Shown here: positions 1 to 6,721 of the stretch, in pieces
Position numbering within the stretch: position 1 is the stretch's first letter
Layout: each line of letters starts with the position of its first letter
IMG/VR virus record: IMGVR_UViG_3300025120_000317
Location: 1-30,570 of that record
DNA: 30,570 bases
Direction: 5' to 3' (one strand)
Source: a virus
Made by a program: the position numbers and the translations under genes
Notes under the pieces: model-generated
Databases searched by the model: none
Seen by the model: only the letters and a program-made list of their open reading frames with translations
What the model was told of the DNA's origin: nothing

Positions 1-211
1 AGCCTTCATAACGCTGTTCAAATTTCCACTTAACGTATTGCAGAGTGCTGTTGTACTCTGGCTTTGGGTCTATGGTGTACGTGTAGCAATTGTAGTCTAC
101 TAGAACAACATCGTTTAAGGGGTTGGGGAAACTAACATTAGGGTTGTCCCGCTTCAACGCACCCTCGCTATACTTAGCAGGTACTCCATCTGTAAGTTTT
201 AATATATTCAT
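1..211 (-). CDS. 5' part of a tail-fibre-associated protein (continues across the window end)
   Basis: An ATG at 211-209 opens a frame with no stop to base 1, giving 70 codons. The start overlaps the stop of the fibre gene as ATGA (211-208). The translation contains KRDNPNVSFPNPLNDVVLVD, resembling the 'DNPxxSFP' segment seen near the start of small phage proteins encoded beside tail fibres. That likeness is from memory and not proven. The one leftover base at position 1 plus the first two bases of the frame at 30570 make a TTC codon. If the window is circular, the protein is 127 residues and ends in the coiled tail described at 30398-30570. Its place directly after the fibre gene suggests a fibre assembly or fibre-tip role. 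Confidence 0.75.
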   Translation of the reverse strand, partial: MNILKLTDGVPAKYSEGALKRDNPNVSFPNPLNDVVLVDYNCYTYTIDPKPEYNSTLQYVKWKFEQRYEG

Positions 212-1437
212 GATGCTACTCCTGGTGTCATTCCGTACAATGTGTTGTTCACTTGCCAAATAACAATAATTGTTTGATTAGTTGTATCTAATGTTGGGGC
301 CGATCCGCCAACCCATGTTACACTAAGACCACTGTAGGTCCAATCTATGGTCTTAGCAGACCCATCGTCAATAATTAGAGTTATTGATTCTCCGTCTGAA
401 AGTGAGTCTGTAGGATTTACATTCCCAGAAAGAACCCATCGTTGTATCGTTCCAGCGGCTGCACTTAATGCAGTAGTTCCAGTGACGCCTGTTACATTAA
501 CAGCGTATTCTTGTATAGCACCAGCCATGTCTAGGGTGGTGACTACTGGTGTAGTAAGTGTAGGACTGTTTGTAAAACTTAAAACACCGCTTCCGTTTGT
601 TGTAATTAAACTATTATTAGCACCAGTAGCTGTTGGGAGAGTAAGAGTATAGGTTGCTCCAGCAGAATGTGCGGGAGACTGTATCTTAACCCCGTGGTTG
701 TTATTGGAACAGTTTAGCTGTATTGCTCCAGTGGTTCCACTTGTTGTGCCATCACCCATAGCCTCTACACACCCTGTGCCGTTGGGATTTAACTTAATAT
801 TTCCGTTGCTTGTAGAGGTATTTATTTCTCTCGCCTGAACGTCTAAGTTAGCACCAAGCTGTGGGCTAGTGTCACCTGCAACACTCTGCAATGCACTATC
901 GGCTTTAGTTCCTTGAGCAGCCGTTGCGTAGTCAGATGAGGCAAAAGCTTTTACCTGAGCGAGATTAGTGACTTCGCTGTCCATTAACGCCCCAGCAGCG
1001 GTTACGTTAGCCGTATCGGTTACATCGGCATTAGTTTCAATAGTATCTAAGTGAGTCTTGTCTCCATTTACAAAAGCTCCCTCACTTGGTTTAAGCTGGT
1101 ACGTTGATAGGTTTTGGTCGCCCGTGTTTGTACCGCTAGTGTTAGATAGCTTGGTTATATCAGCCGCTGTAACAAACTTATGAGTTGTTGAAGAATCATC
1201 AATATCATCGGCATCTTGTCTGGGGTTCCCCATGTACACCCAAGCCGACCCGCTATAGCGATAAAGACCTGCATCATGCCCCGTGGTTGCACCAGTAACC
1301 AAAACAACATCTCCAGTGGATGGGCTGCCAGGCAGACTAGCGTAGTTTGCTACCTCCGCACCAAAGGCAGGCATATTGGTAGTTTTTGTTACAGCCGTAT
1401 CTACTGTCGAACCTGTGTGTATACTGTTGTATGCCAT
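208..1437 (-). CDS. tail or head fibre-like structural protein
   Basis: This 409-residue protein is rich in Gly, Ser, Thr, Asn and Ala and almost free of Lys and Cys, typical of beta-rich trimeric fibres. The N-terminus (about 1-70) contains a short all-beta module with SLPGSPSTGDVVLVTG and LYRYSGSAWVYMG, a pattern common in phage adhesins. Residues about 95-125 carry the TNTGDQNLSTYQLK type of linker seen in fibre shafts, and the C-terminal half has repeated TGTT/SGNVNP-like strands. The start shares its A with the stop of the upstream 57-residue gene (TAATG). The stop overlaps the next gene as ATGA. Receptor binding is inferred from composition and position; no enzymatic domain is seen. Confidence 0.75.
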   Translation of the reverse strand: MAYNSIHTGSTVDTAVTKTTNMPAFGAEVANYASLPGSPSTGDVVLVTGATTGHDAGLYRYSGSAWVYMGNPRQDADDIDDSSTTHKFVTAADITKLSNTSGTNTGDQNLSTYQLKPSEGAFVNGDKTHLDTIETNADVTDTANVTAAGALMDSEVTNLAQVKAFASSDYATAAQGTKADSALQSVAGDTSPQLGANLDVQAREINTSTSNGNIKLNPNGTGCVEAMGDGTTSGTTGAIQLNCSNNNHGVKIQSPAHSAGATYTLTLPTATGANNSLITTNGSGVLSFTNSPTLTTPVVTTLDMAGAIQEYAVNVTGVTGTTALSAAAGTIQRWVLSGNVNPTDSLSDGESITLIIDDGSAKTIDWTYSGLSVTWVGGSAPTLDTTNQTIIVIWQVNNTLYGMTPGVAS

Positions 1438-1610
1438 TATTGTCTCACCCTAAATGTTTCGTTGGAAGGTCCAACATTAAATGCTTGGTGGCTACCCCCA
1501 TTGCTTACAAGAAAGTCATCGTAAAGAGTAGTTGACAACCCACCAATTCTAGCTCCTACGCGTCCTGCCCGTAAGAACTCAAAAATGTTTTTAAGTCCTA
1601 CGTTTCTCAT
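1437..1610 (-). CDS. 57-residue protein between adaptor-side gene and fibre
   Basis: A frame of 57 codons plus stop fills the gap between the 105-residue gene and the fibre gene. It starts at ATG 1610-1608, four bases after the upstream TAG stop. Its TAA stop overlaps the fibre's ATG as TAATG at 1439-1435. It begins MRNVGLKNIFEFLRAGRVGA and ends in NETFRVRQ. It is basic, has no membrane segment and no family I recognise. Tight coupling on both sides and the lack of any alternative use of the gap are the reasons to call it real. A minor structural or fibre-attachment role is only an inference from place. Confidence 0.7.
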   Translation of the reverse strand: MRNVGLKNIFEFLRAGRVGARIGGLSTTLYDDFLVSNGGSHQAFNVGPSNETFRVRQ

Positions 1611-1614
1611 CGGA

Positions 1615-1932
1615 CTAGTCTACGAACTGATCTGCAAAGATAACGGACGTTCCGCCACTGCCTATAAAACTAGCACTTGCTGCTGCGTTCTTACTAAGAA
1701 CTATTAGCCCCTGCTCTTTTACGAGAAGGTGTCCATGTGAAGCACTAGCTGCTGTTCCATCAAAGCTAACAATTACGTTGTTGCTTTGTACGTCTATAAT
1801 GACATAATCTGTGTCTTTGTGAAGAGCAGCTAAAGATACTGCGGTACTGTTAGTTGCAGAAAGTCTTTCAAATTTAGGAGAGGCGTTAGGGTTTATGTTC
1901 CCGATGTATAAGTTGGATGTTCTTGAGTTCAT
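1615..1932 (-). CDS. small structural protein, hypothetical
   Basis: This 105-residue protein is rich in Ser, Ala, Asn and Val (for example SATNSTAVSLAALHKDTDYVIIDVQSNN in two adjoining stretches), with alternating hydrophobic residues suggesting a small beta-barrel. Its ATG shares a base with the stop of the upstream 353-residue gene (TAATG at 1934-1930), so it is probably translated by re-initiation. I do not recognise the family. Position between a head-tail adaptor candidate and the fibre suggests a minor virion component. There is no signal peptide or membrane helix. Confidence 0.65.
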   Translation of the reverse strand: MNSRTSNLYIGNINPNASPKFERLSATNSTAVSLAALHKDTDYVIIDVQSNNVIVSFDGTAASASHGHLLVKEQGLIVLSKNAAASASFIGSGGTSVIFADQFVD

Positions 1933-2993
1933 TATCGTGATTGTTGAGAGACGTGAGTTCTAAAGCGTTTGCCTATAGTGTTGTTGTTTGCTACTTGTTG
2001 GGGGTTATCCATTTCTTCGCCTAGATAGTTCTCGGCAATTTGCTCCTCAAAGGAGGCTTTATTGTGCTGTCCATCCATTCGGAGAAAATCAGCGTATGTG
2101 GCGTGTGCCATGTAATAGAAAAATTCTTGTGGTACTTCTCTTAGGCCATCTCCACTGTTTCCAGACCCGTCAATATCTAGACTTGCAAGCAGTGTAACTG
2201 GTTTCTTGTACGTTACCCAAACTTGGCTTTCTTCTGAGTTTACTACGTTCAGAATATGAGCACCATCGGACTGTACTCCGAACTCGTACTCTACAGAAGA
2301 CATATTGAGGAACGCTTGGTTTCGATGAATACGAACGAACTCCCCAATTTCGCTTAGATCTCTAACTCGTGGGGTATTTGCCTTAGCTGACGCAGAGGTT
2401 CCAATGCTCCAGCCTGTTTCCGTTATGCTCGTTGAGCTTAGGGAGTAATACGCAGTTTCGGTAGCATTCGGAAAACCTTCTATAATTATCCAAGCACTTC
2501 CGCTATTCCTGATTAGGCTGAATGCAGCAGTTTTGACCTTACCTGTTCCTGTAGTGGATGCTGATGCCGTAAAAATAGTTCCAGCGTCATTGCTTCCTGC
2601 ACCAATTGAAGTAAAGTCCGAAGACCCAGCATATTCTATTTGGTACACGGTCCCGTTCTCTATAGCTGTAGCGGATATGTCAGTAGTGTCGTAGTGCGTG
2701 TACGCCGATTGACCGTTCTCTGTTCCGTTGAGCTTGTACAGTCCATTAACGCCATCAGTTCCTGCACCAAACACGTAATACCCGTCTTGGGTAAATGGAC
2801 ATATTTGGTTCTCGATGGTACGTGGTTCAGCAGATATTAAATACCTGGCCCAGTACGGAGTGCGGTTGTACGCTTCGTACATCCGCCTGTTTGCTAAAGC
2901 TAATAAATGAGCATTCTCAGCAGTGGTAAAATCTGATGTACCCGCCAGGGCGGATATTAGATCATACAAGTCTTTATTAGCTTTATCCTGCAT
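1932..2993 (-). CDS. head-tail adaptor-like protein with nested beta-domain insertions
   Basis: A 353-residue protein. The N-terminal about 60 residues and C-terminal about 150 residues look like one helical body (LANRRMYEAYNRTPYWARYL and EVPQEFFYYMAHATYADFLR), the style of gp10/gp4-like adaptors or tail tubular proteins that contact the portal. Between them sits an Asn/Gly/Ser-rich beta region, residues about 70-190. It starts with VFGAGTDGVNGLYKLNG and resumes with SGSAWIIIEG...YYS. The two halves are split by a TDFTxIGA-type segment (SSDFTSIGAGSNDAGTIFTA, about 124-143) frequent in environmental phage proteins. The start and stop both overlap neighbours as TAATG. Adaptor function is inferred from gene order after the capsid genes. 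Confidence 0.6.
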   Translation of the reverse strand: MQDKANKDLYDLISALAGTSDFTTAENAHLLALANRRMYEAYNRTPYWARYLISAEPRTIENQICPFTQDGYYVFGAGTDGVNGLYKLNGTENGQSAYTHYDTTDISATAIENGTVYQIEYAGSSDFTSIGAGSNDAGTIFTASASTTGTGKVKTAAFSLIRNSGSAWIIIEGFPNATETAYYSLSSTSITETGWSIGTSASAKANTPRVRDLSEIGEFVRIHRNQAFLNMSSVEYEFGVQSDGAHILNVVNSEESQVWVTYKKPVTLLASLDIDGSGNSGDGLREVPQEFFYYMAHATYADFLRMDGQHNKASFEEQIAENYLGEEMDNPQQVANNNTIGKRFRTHVSQQSR

Positions 2994-3298
2994 TACGCGT
3001 TATTGGGTGAGAGATCCTTGAACCTCTTGTTATAATCTTGTATAAATTCTTTAGAATGCACGGTGTCGTTCCCGTACTTCTTTGTTAGCCTAAAGAACTC
3101 TCTTGGTGGCATTACTGCCACTGGCTTTCCTAGAACAGGATGTTCCTTGCCTTTAAGTTCTGCGGACTCTTTTCTGGCGATGTCTGTTCGAGCTTTTTCT
3201 GTTTCTTTTTCGAACTTCAGTCCAGTCCTAATCTCACGCATGAACGCTCGATTTATTTCTCCGTCGCTGTACCTTGGAAGAGATGTAATTATATTCAT
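2993..3298 (-). CDS. hypothetical 101-residue protein downstream of capsid genes
   Basis: The protein is strongly charged and helical, with Lys/Glu-rich central segments (FEKETEKARTDIARKESAEL) and the C-terminal segment EFIQDYNKRFKDLSPNNA. It starts at ATG 3298-3296, just after the intrinsic terminator at 3303-3339, so it is expressed either by read-through or from a promoter I cannot see. Its stop overlaps the next start as TAATG. No family is recognised. Place and size fit a minor head or connector protein, or a scaffold-like helper. Confidence 0.6.
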   Translation of the reverse strand: MNIITSLPRYSDGEINRAFMREIRTGLKFEKETEKARTDIARKESAELKGKEHPVLGKPVAVMPPREFFRLTKKYGNDTVHSKEFIQDYNKRFKDLSPNNA

Positions 3299-3302
3299 AA
3301 AT

Positions 3303-3339
3303 AAAAAAAGGGAGGCCAGGATTGGCCCAACCTCCCTTT
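3303..3339 (-). terminator. intrinsic terminator after capsid/decoration genes
   Basis: On the minus strand AAAGGGAGG (3339-3331) pairs with CCTCCCTTT (3315-3307), followed by an unbroken T run to 3303. The loop side can also form an inner GGCCA/TGGCC hairpin. It lies between the decoration-like gene and the 101-residue gene. It would lower expression of everything downstream relative to the capsid genes. Confidence 0.85.
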
Positions 3340-3358
3340 GAAATACTATAAAAAGGTA

Positions 3359-3844
3359 TTAACCACTAAACTTTTCACCAGCAGTTGGGTAGTAAGCTAC
3401 AAGGAGTTTAAACTTACCCTTGCTAGCGTTACCAAAACCATTGCCAGTTCCAGTAGAATCAATAACAACAGAGCTAACAACGTGACCGTAGGTTGCTGCA
3501 CCAGCAATCAAAGCACCAGTGTTAGCAAAGATACTGCCTTCGCTTGCGGTATCGCCTGTGAAGCAATTGACCGCAGCAACAAAGCCGTCGTCGTCTCCAT
3601 TATCACCAAATGAAATGGTAGCATCACTGATAGCACTACCTGTGCTAACACTAGCTGTTACCAGTTCTTCAACAATAATTGCTGCGTTAAGAATAAGTCC
3701 AGCCATAGCTGAACCACCAACTTGAACGGCAGTTGTTTGTGATCCTGTTGAGGCAGACAACTCTGAAGCATCAAATGATACTTCGTGAGTGTATCCCAAG
3801 GATAATGTTGGGATGTCACCAATTTTCTTTAATTCGATAGCCAT
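3359..3844 (-). CDS. capsid decoration-like protein (hypothetical)
   Basis: A 161-residue, Ala/Gly/Ser/Thr-rich, acidic beta protein encoded directly after the major capsid gene. The start is well supported: AAGGAGG lies at 3860-3854 on the minus strand, overlapping the capsid stop codon, nine bases before ATG 3844. This is one of the strongest ribosome-binding sites in the window, fitting a product needed in many copies. A strong terminator follows the gene. Similar-sized Ala/Thr-rich proteins after the capsid gene often decorate the capsid surface; here this is inferred from place, size and expression signals only. Confidence 0.6.
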   Translation of the reverse strand: MAIELKKIGDIPTLSLGYTHEVSFDASELSASTGSQTTAVQVGGSAMAGLILNAAIIVEELVTASVSTGSAISDATISFGDNGDDDGFVAAVNCFTGDTASEGSIFANTGALIAGAATYGHVVSSVVIDSTGTGNGFGNASKGKFKLLVAYYPTAGEKFSG

Positions 3845-3858
3845 AATAACGTACCTCC

Positions 3859-4851
3859 TTATGCGATTGCGGTGATTTTACCATGAGCACCAGGATGGTA
3901 AACTGCGAGCGTAAGCGCACAATCAACGTATCCGCGTTCGCCGCCACCTTGATTAGGTAGACGAGAACTGCCCATTGGGATTAGCTCTGCGATACCAGCG
4001 TACTCAGGATTGACAAAATAGCCAGTATCCTGCGCAGCAGCATCAGGAGCGCAATCAGGGTTCATGTTCACAACAGAAACGATACCGTGATCGGACTGGT
4101 AAAGCTCGACGCTCAACTTAATCTTAGCGGATTCGCCGTTGTAGTTAACGCTACGAACACCTTCGTTAGCGGCGTTTCCATCTACACCAGTGCGAGCAAA
4201 GTCGCTGATGATCCGACGAAGAGCAGTATCTGCAATCAACGTCAACGAGTTCGTGTTCCCACTAACGCGATAGATAGAAGTGATGATGTTGTTCATCGCA
4301 GTTTCCGTGAACGCACCAGCAGCATGAATGCTACCAGCAGGAGTACGGTAAGCTGCGGGAACTTCAGCAGGTCCAGCGGAATCAATCCAGTCGCCGAGGC
4401 CACGTAGCTTGTAAACAGAACCAGCTCCGTCTTCAGTGTCTAGATCGTTGTTCGAAAGCAAGGTAGCTTCAATATCACGCTTTAGTTCGCGAACTGCCTT
4501 AGCTTCAGCTTGAGCAACTTTAGCAGGGCCAACAGAATCAACAGCCTCTTGGAGGTCGCTAACCATGTAGTCCCGACGGAACTTTTGGGTGTTATTTGCA
4601 AGACGTGCGCGGCCACTGAACTGGTCAGTGAAAGTGGTTACGTCAGCTCCTTCAGCAATCCCAGTAGTTCTGGGAGAAGCGAGAGAGTCTACAGTCCATT
4701 CGTGGATCGTGCCAGATGCACGAGTTTTTGATAACGAGGACAGGACGGGCGTTTCTTCAGGAGCCAAGATAGTTAGCACATCGCTAAGATCTTCTCTATT
4801 GGAAGCAGCCGAACCTGGACTAGTTGTGTCGTATGTATTTGATAGTGACAT
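3859..4851 (-). CDS. major capsid protein, DUF5309-like
   Basis: A 330-residue protein with the pattern of the DUF5309 capsid family. It has an N-terminal 'APEETPVLSSLSKTRASGTIHEW' type segment (written here in two parts, about 29-44 and 45-52), then EGADV, then a long charged helix (AKAVRELKRDIEATLLSN, about 117-134) corresponding to the HK97-fold spine. C-terminal strands end in VDCALTLAVYHPGAHGKI. It follows the scaffold gene, as is usual. No Shine-Dalgarno sequence is visible. The ATG is instead preceded by TAACCTGAATACATAAA, where TAA is the scaffold stop and TGAATACA is the core shared with the cassette leader at 12942-14443. The short gap and absence of an SD are odd for the most abundant virion protein. 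Confidence 0.85.
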   Translation of the reverse strand: MSLSNTYDTTSPGSAASNREDLSDVLTILAPEETPVLSSLSKTRASGTIHEWTVDSLASPRTTGIAEGADVTTFTDQFSGRARLANNTQKFRRDYMVSDLQEAVDSVGPAKVAQAEAKAVRELKRDIEATLLSNNDLDTEDGAGSVYKLRGLGDWIDSAGPAEVPAAYRTPAGSIHAAGAFTETAMNNIITSIYRVSGNTNSLTLIADTALRRIISDFARTGVDGNAANEGVRSVNYNGESAKIKLSVELYQSDHGIVSVVNMNPDCAPDAAAQDTGYFVNPEYAGIAELIPMGSSRLPNQGGGERGYVDCALTLAVYHPGAHGKITAIA

Positions 4852-4865
4852 TTTATGTATTCAGG

Positions 4866-5936
4866 TTAGTTGAGATTACGCGACCATCGCGCTTCTCTCA
4901 GTTTCTGGAAGTCATCTTTGTTTCCAGACTCTCTGAACCTAGACGAAAGATCCTTTAGGGCTTTTGAAGAATTGCTTTCAGATTTATCGGACTTAGCACC
5001 GCCCAACGAAGGGCTTTTAGGTGGAGACGGCTTAAACGCTTGGCCAGCACCTTTAGGTGATTTTTTAGCGTCTCCCCCGAACATATTATCAACTGAATGA
5101 GCTAATAGATACGGGAGTTGCCAACTAAGATCAGGGCTTTGTTCGTAGGCTTTTTGTAGAGCAGGCTGACTAGCTAGTTGCACAAACTGTTTAGTCTGTT
5201 CACTATCTTTGTCGCCTAACCACTTAAATTCCTTTAAAGCTTTTTGACCGTACTCTTGGCGTAACGCTACAGCGTTTTCCGTTTTCTTCACCTTCTGAAA
5301 TTGGTCAGGTAGAAACTTGTCTCTGGATTTCCTTGCTTGCTTAAGGGCTTCACGCACCTCAGCTTTAGTCATGGATTTTCCATCAGCCTCTGTAACCATG
5401 TCATGTGCACTATAGTCATCAGAGTCGAACAACACTTCTTCTGCCCAATCAATAACATCATTGATTTCCTTCGCTTTGCTCTGAATATCCTTCATGGTAT
5501 TCAGGTCAGAGTACGGGTTATCAACAATATCAGATTTAGAAGATAGAATTTCGTCCTGTTGAGCCTTTAAACTTTCCTCAAGTGTTTGAGCCTTCTCCTC
5601 GGCAGCTTTAGCTCTAGCTGTTAGTTTACCAAAACGGTCAACAGCTCGGCTAGAAAGAGCCTCAGAAAGGTGTTTAATCTGCTCCTCAGAAAGATTTTCT
5701 AAGTCGATATTTGAAAGAACATCTTCATTACCCTCGGAAACCTCTTCTTCATTAGACTGAGACTCAATCTCAATATCTTCTGAAATAGACGCATCTTCGG
5801 CCTCTGGTTCAGACTCCGAAGGAACTAAATCCTCCATCTGTCTGGCACGTCTAAGCTCGAACTCAGACGCGGATATATTAGTATTTTCCGCTGTATCTTG
5901 AGAGGCATCAGCGACCGCCTCGATAACTTCACTCAT
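4866..5936 (-). CDS. scaffolding protein
   Basis: A 356-residue, very acidic N-terminal half (Glu/Asp/Ser-rich, about 1-85), then a coiled-coil stretch (LTARAKAAEEKAQTLEESLK, about 104-123), then a helical domain and a basic, Ser/Lys-rich C-terminus (KSPKGAGQAF...RFRESGNKDDFQKLREARW). Acidic coiled coil plus basic C-terminus immediately upstream of the capsid gene is the usual form of a phage scaffold, whose C-terminus binds the inside of the capsid. The gene is preceded by a promoter-like extended -10 (5984-5992), giving scaffold and capsid a possible promoter of their own. No SD is visible before ATG 5936. Confidence 0.8.
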   Translation of the reverse strand: MSEVIEAVADASQDTAENTNISASEFELRRARQMEDLVPSESEPEAEDASISEDIEIESQSNEEEVSEGNEDVLSNIDLENLSEEQIKHLSEALSSRAVDRFGKLTARAKAAEEKAQTLEESLKAQQDEILSSKSDIVDNPYSDLNTMKDIQSKAKEINDVIDWAEEVLFDSDDYSAHDMVTEADGKSMTKAEVREALKQARKSRDKFLPDQFQKVKKTENAVALRQEYGQKALKEFKWLGDKDSEQTKQFVQLASQPALQKAYEQSPDLSWQLPYLLAHSVDNMFGGDAKKSPKGAGQAFKPSPPKSPSLGGAKSDKSESNSSKALKDLSSRFRESGNKDDFQKLREARWSRNLN

Positions 5937-5983
5937 GTGTATATGCTGTTTCCGCTATTACGCCTAGCGATGGCGAGGGCGTG

Positions 5984-5992
5984 ATTATAGCA
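5984..5992 (-). promoter_or_regulatory. extended -10 promoter element before scaffold gene
   Basis: On the minus strand TGCTATAAT reads from 5992 to 5984, a perfect -10 hexamer with the extended TGn. The -35 region (about 6009-6014, TCTAAC) is poor, as is common with extended -10 promoters. A transcript would start near 5977, about 40 bases before the scaffold ATG. Its leader contains a short CGCC/GGCG hairpin. Confidence 0.55.
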
Positions 5993-6006
5993 CGGAAACT
6001 TACATG

Positions 6007-6225
6007 TTAGACATGCTCAGACCATTTTTTTAATAAATTATCTGAATCTGAGTCCTGAAGTACATCATCGTACGCACAAATCTCTCCAGAGATCTGCATT
6101 ACTTCTTCTTGTGAAGCGGATCTTAGTCTAGATATGCTAGACTCTCTTCTATCCTTTATATCTTTTATAAAGCGAGCAAAGTGCTCGTACTTCGATAAAA
6201 AAACAACATCGTTATCGTTGGGCAT
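6007..6225 (-). CDS. hypothetical 72-residue protein
   Basis: A small helical, charged protein (YEHFARFIKDIKDRRESSIS), ending in KKWSEHV. It overlaps the end of the lysozyme-like gene by 14 bases (6212-6225), so translation is probably coupled. It contains no membrane segment, so it is not an obvious holin despite its place next to a lysozyme. No family is recognised. Confidence 0.6.
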   Translation of the reverse strand: MPNDNDVVFLSKYEHFARFIKDIKDRRESSISRLRSASQEEVMQISGEICAYDDVLQDSDSDNLLKKWSEHV

Positions 6226-6721
6226 TTGAAAATTTAATTAGTTCCCTAGAAACTCTTTCCATTCTAGGACGAATACCAGGTATTCCGTCAGCTTCAGCAG
6301 TTCTGTACTGATCGTTGTCCAAGAACTCATCAGCAGCTTCTCTGTATTTTCCTTCGTTTATCAATCGTCTTGTATTGGGGCTTTGCATAATAGACCCCCT
6401 GTAATGCTCACTAAAAATAGCATCTTGCAAAGACTCTGGAAAACTTGAAAAACCAGGAAGAGCTTTTCTTATACTTTTAATCCTAGTTCTTACGTCTGTG
6501 TCCAAAAGACGTTCAGCAGCATCTTTATCAATGGACATACCTAGCTTTACATCAGGGCCATAATGACCGTACCCTATCGTAAAATATTCTTCTTTAGGAT
6601 TAGGCTTATAGGGCTCAGGTTCAAAACTTTCTGCTATTCTTAAAGTGTTTTTGAACAGTTTAACTAGTCTTTCTTCCGCAAGAAATCGACCGTAGTCTGT
6701 TGTGCTTTTATTGTCTGCCAT
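6212..6721 (-). CDS. GH24/T4-lysozyme-like muramidase within the head cluster
   Basis: A 169-residue protein fitting the T4-type lysozyme fold. It has RIAESFEPEPYKPNP with candidate catalytic Glu31, then YFTIGYGH (Thr48, Gly50-His53) matching the 'TIGxGH' strand, then KDAAERLLDTDV matching the helix after the active site. A C-terminal segment follows with YREAADEFLDNDQY and an RPRMERVSREL helix. The residue aligned with T4 Asp20 seems to be Pro or Asn, so catalysis may be altered. The ATG overlaps the portal stop as TAATG. The gene sits between portal and scaffold with no holin beside it, so it may be virion-associated and help entry, or be the lysis enzyme. Confidence 0.75.
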   Translation of the reverse strand: MADNKSTTDYGRFLAEERLVKLFKNTLRIAESFEPEPYKPNPKEEYFTIGYGHYGPDVKLGMSIDKDAAERLLDTDVRTRIKSIRKALPGFSSFPESLQDAIFSEHYRGSIMQSPNTRRLINEGKYREAADEFLDNDQYRTAEADGIPGIRPRMERVSRELIKFSNAQR

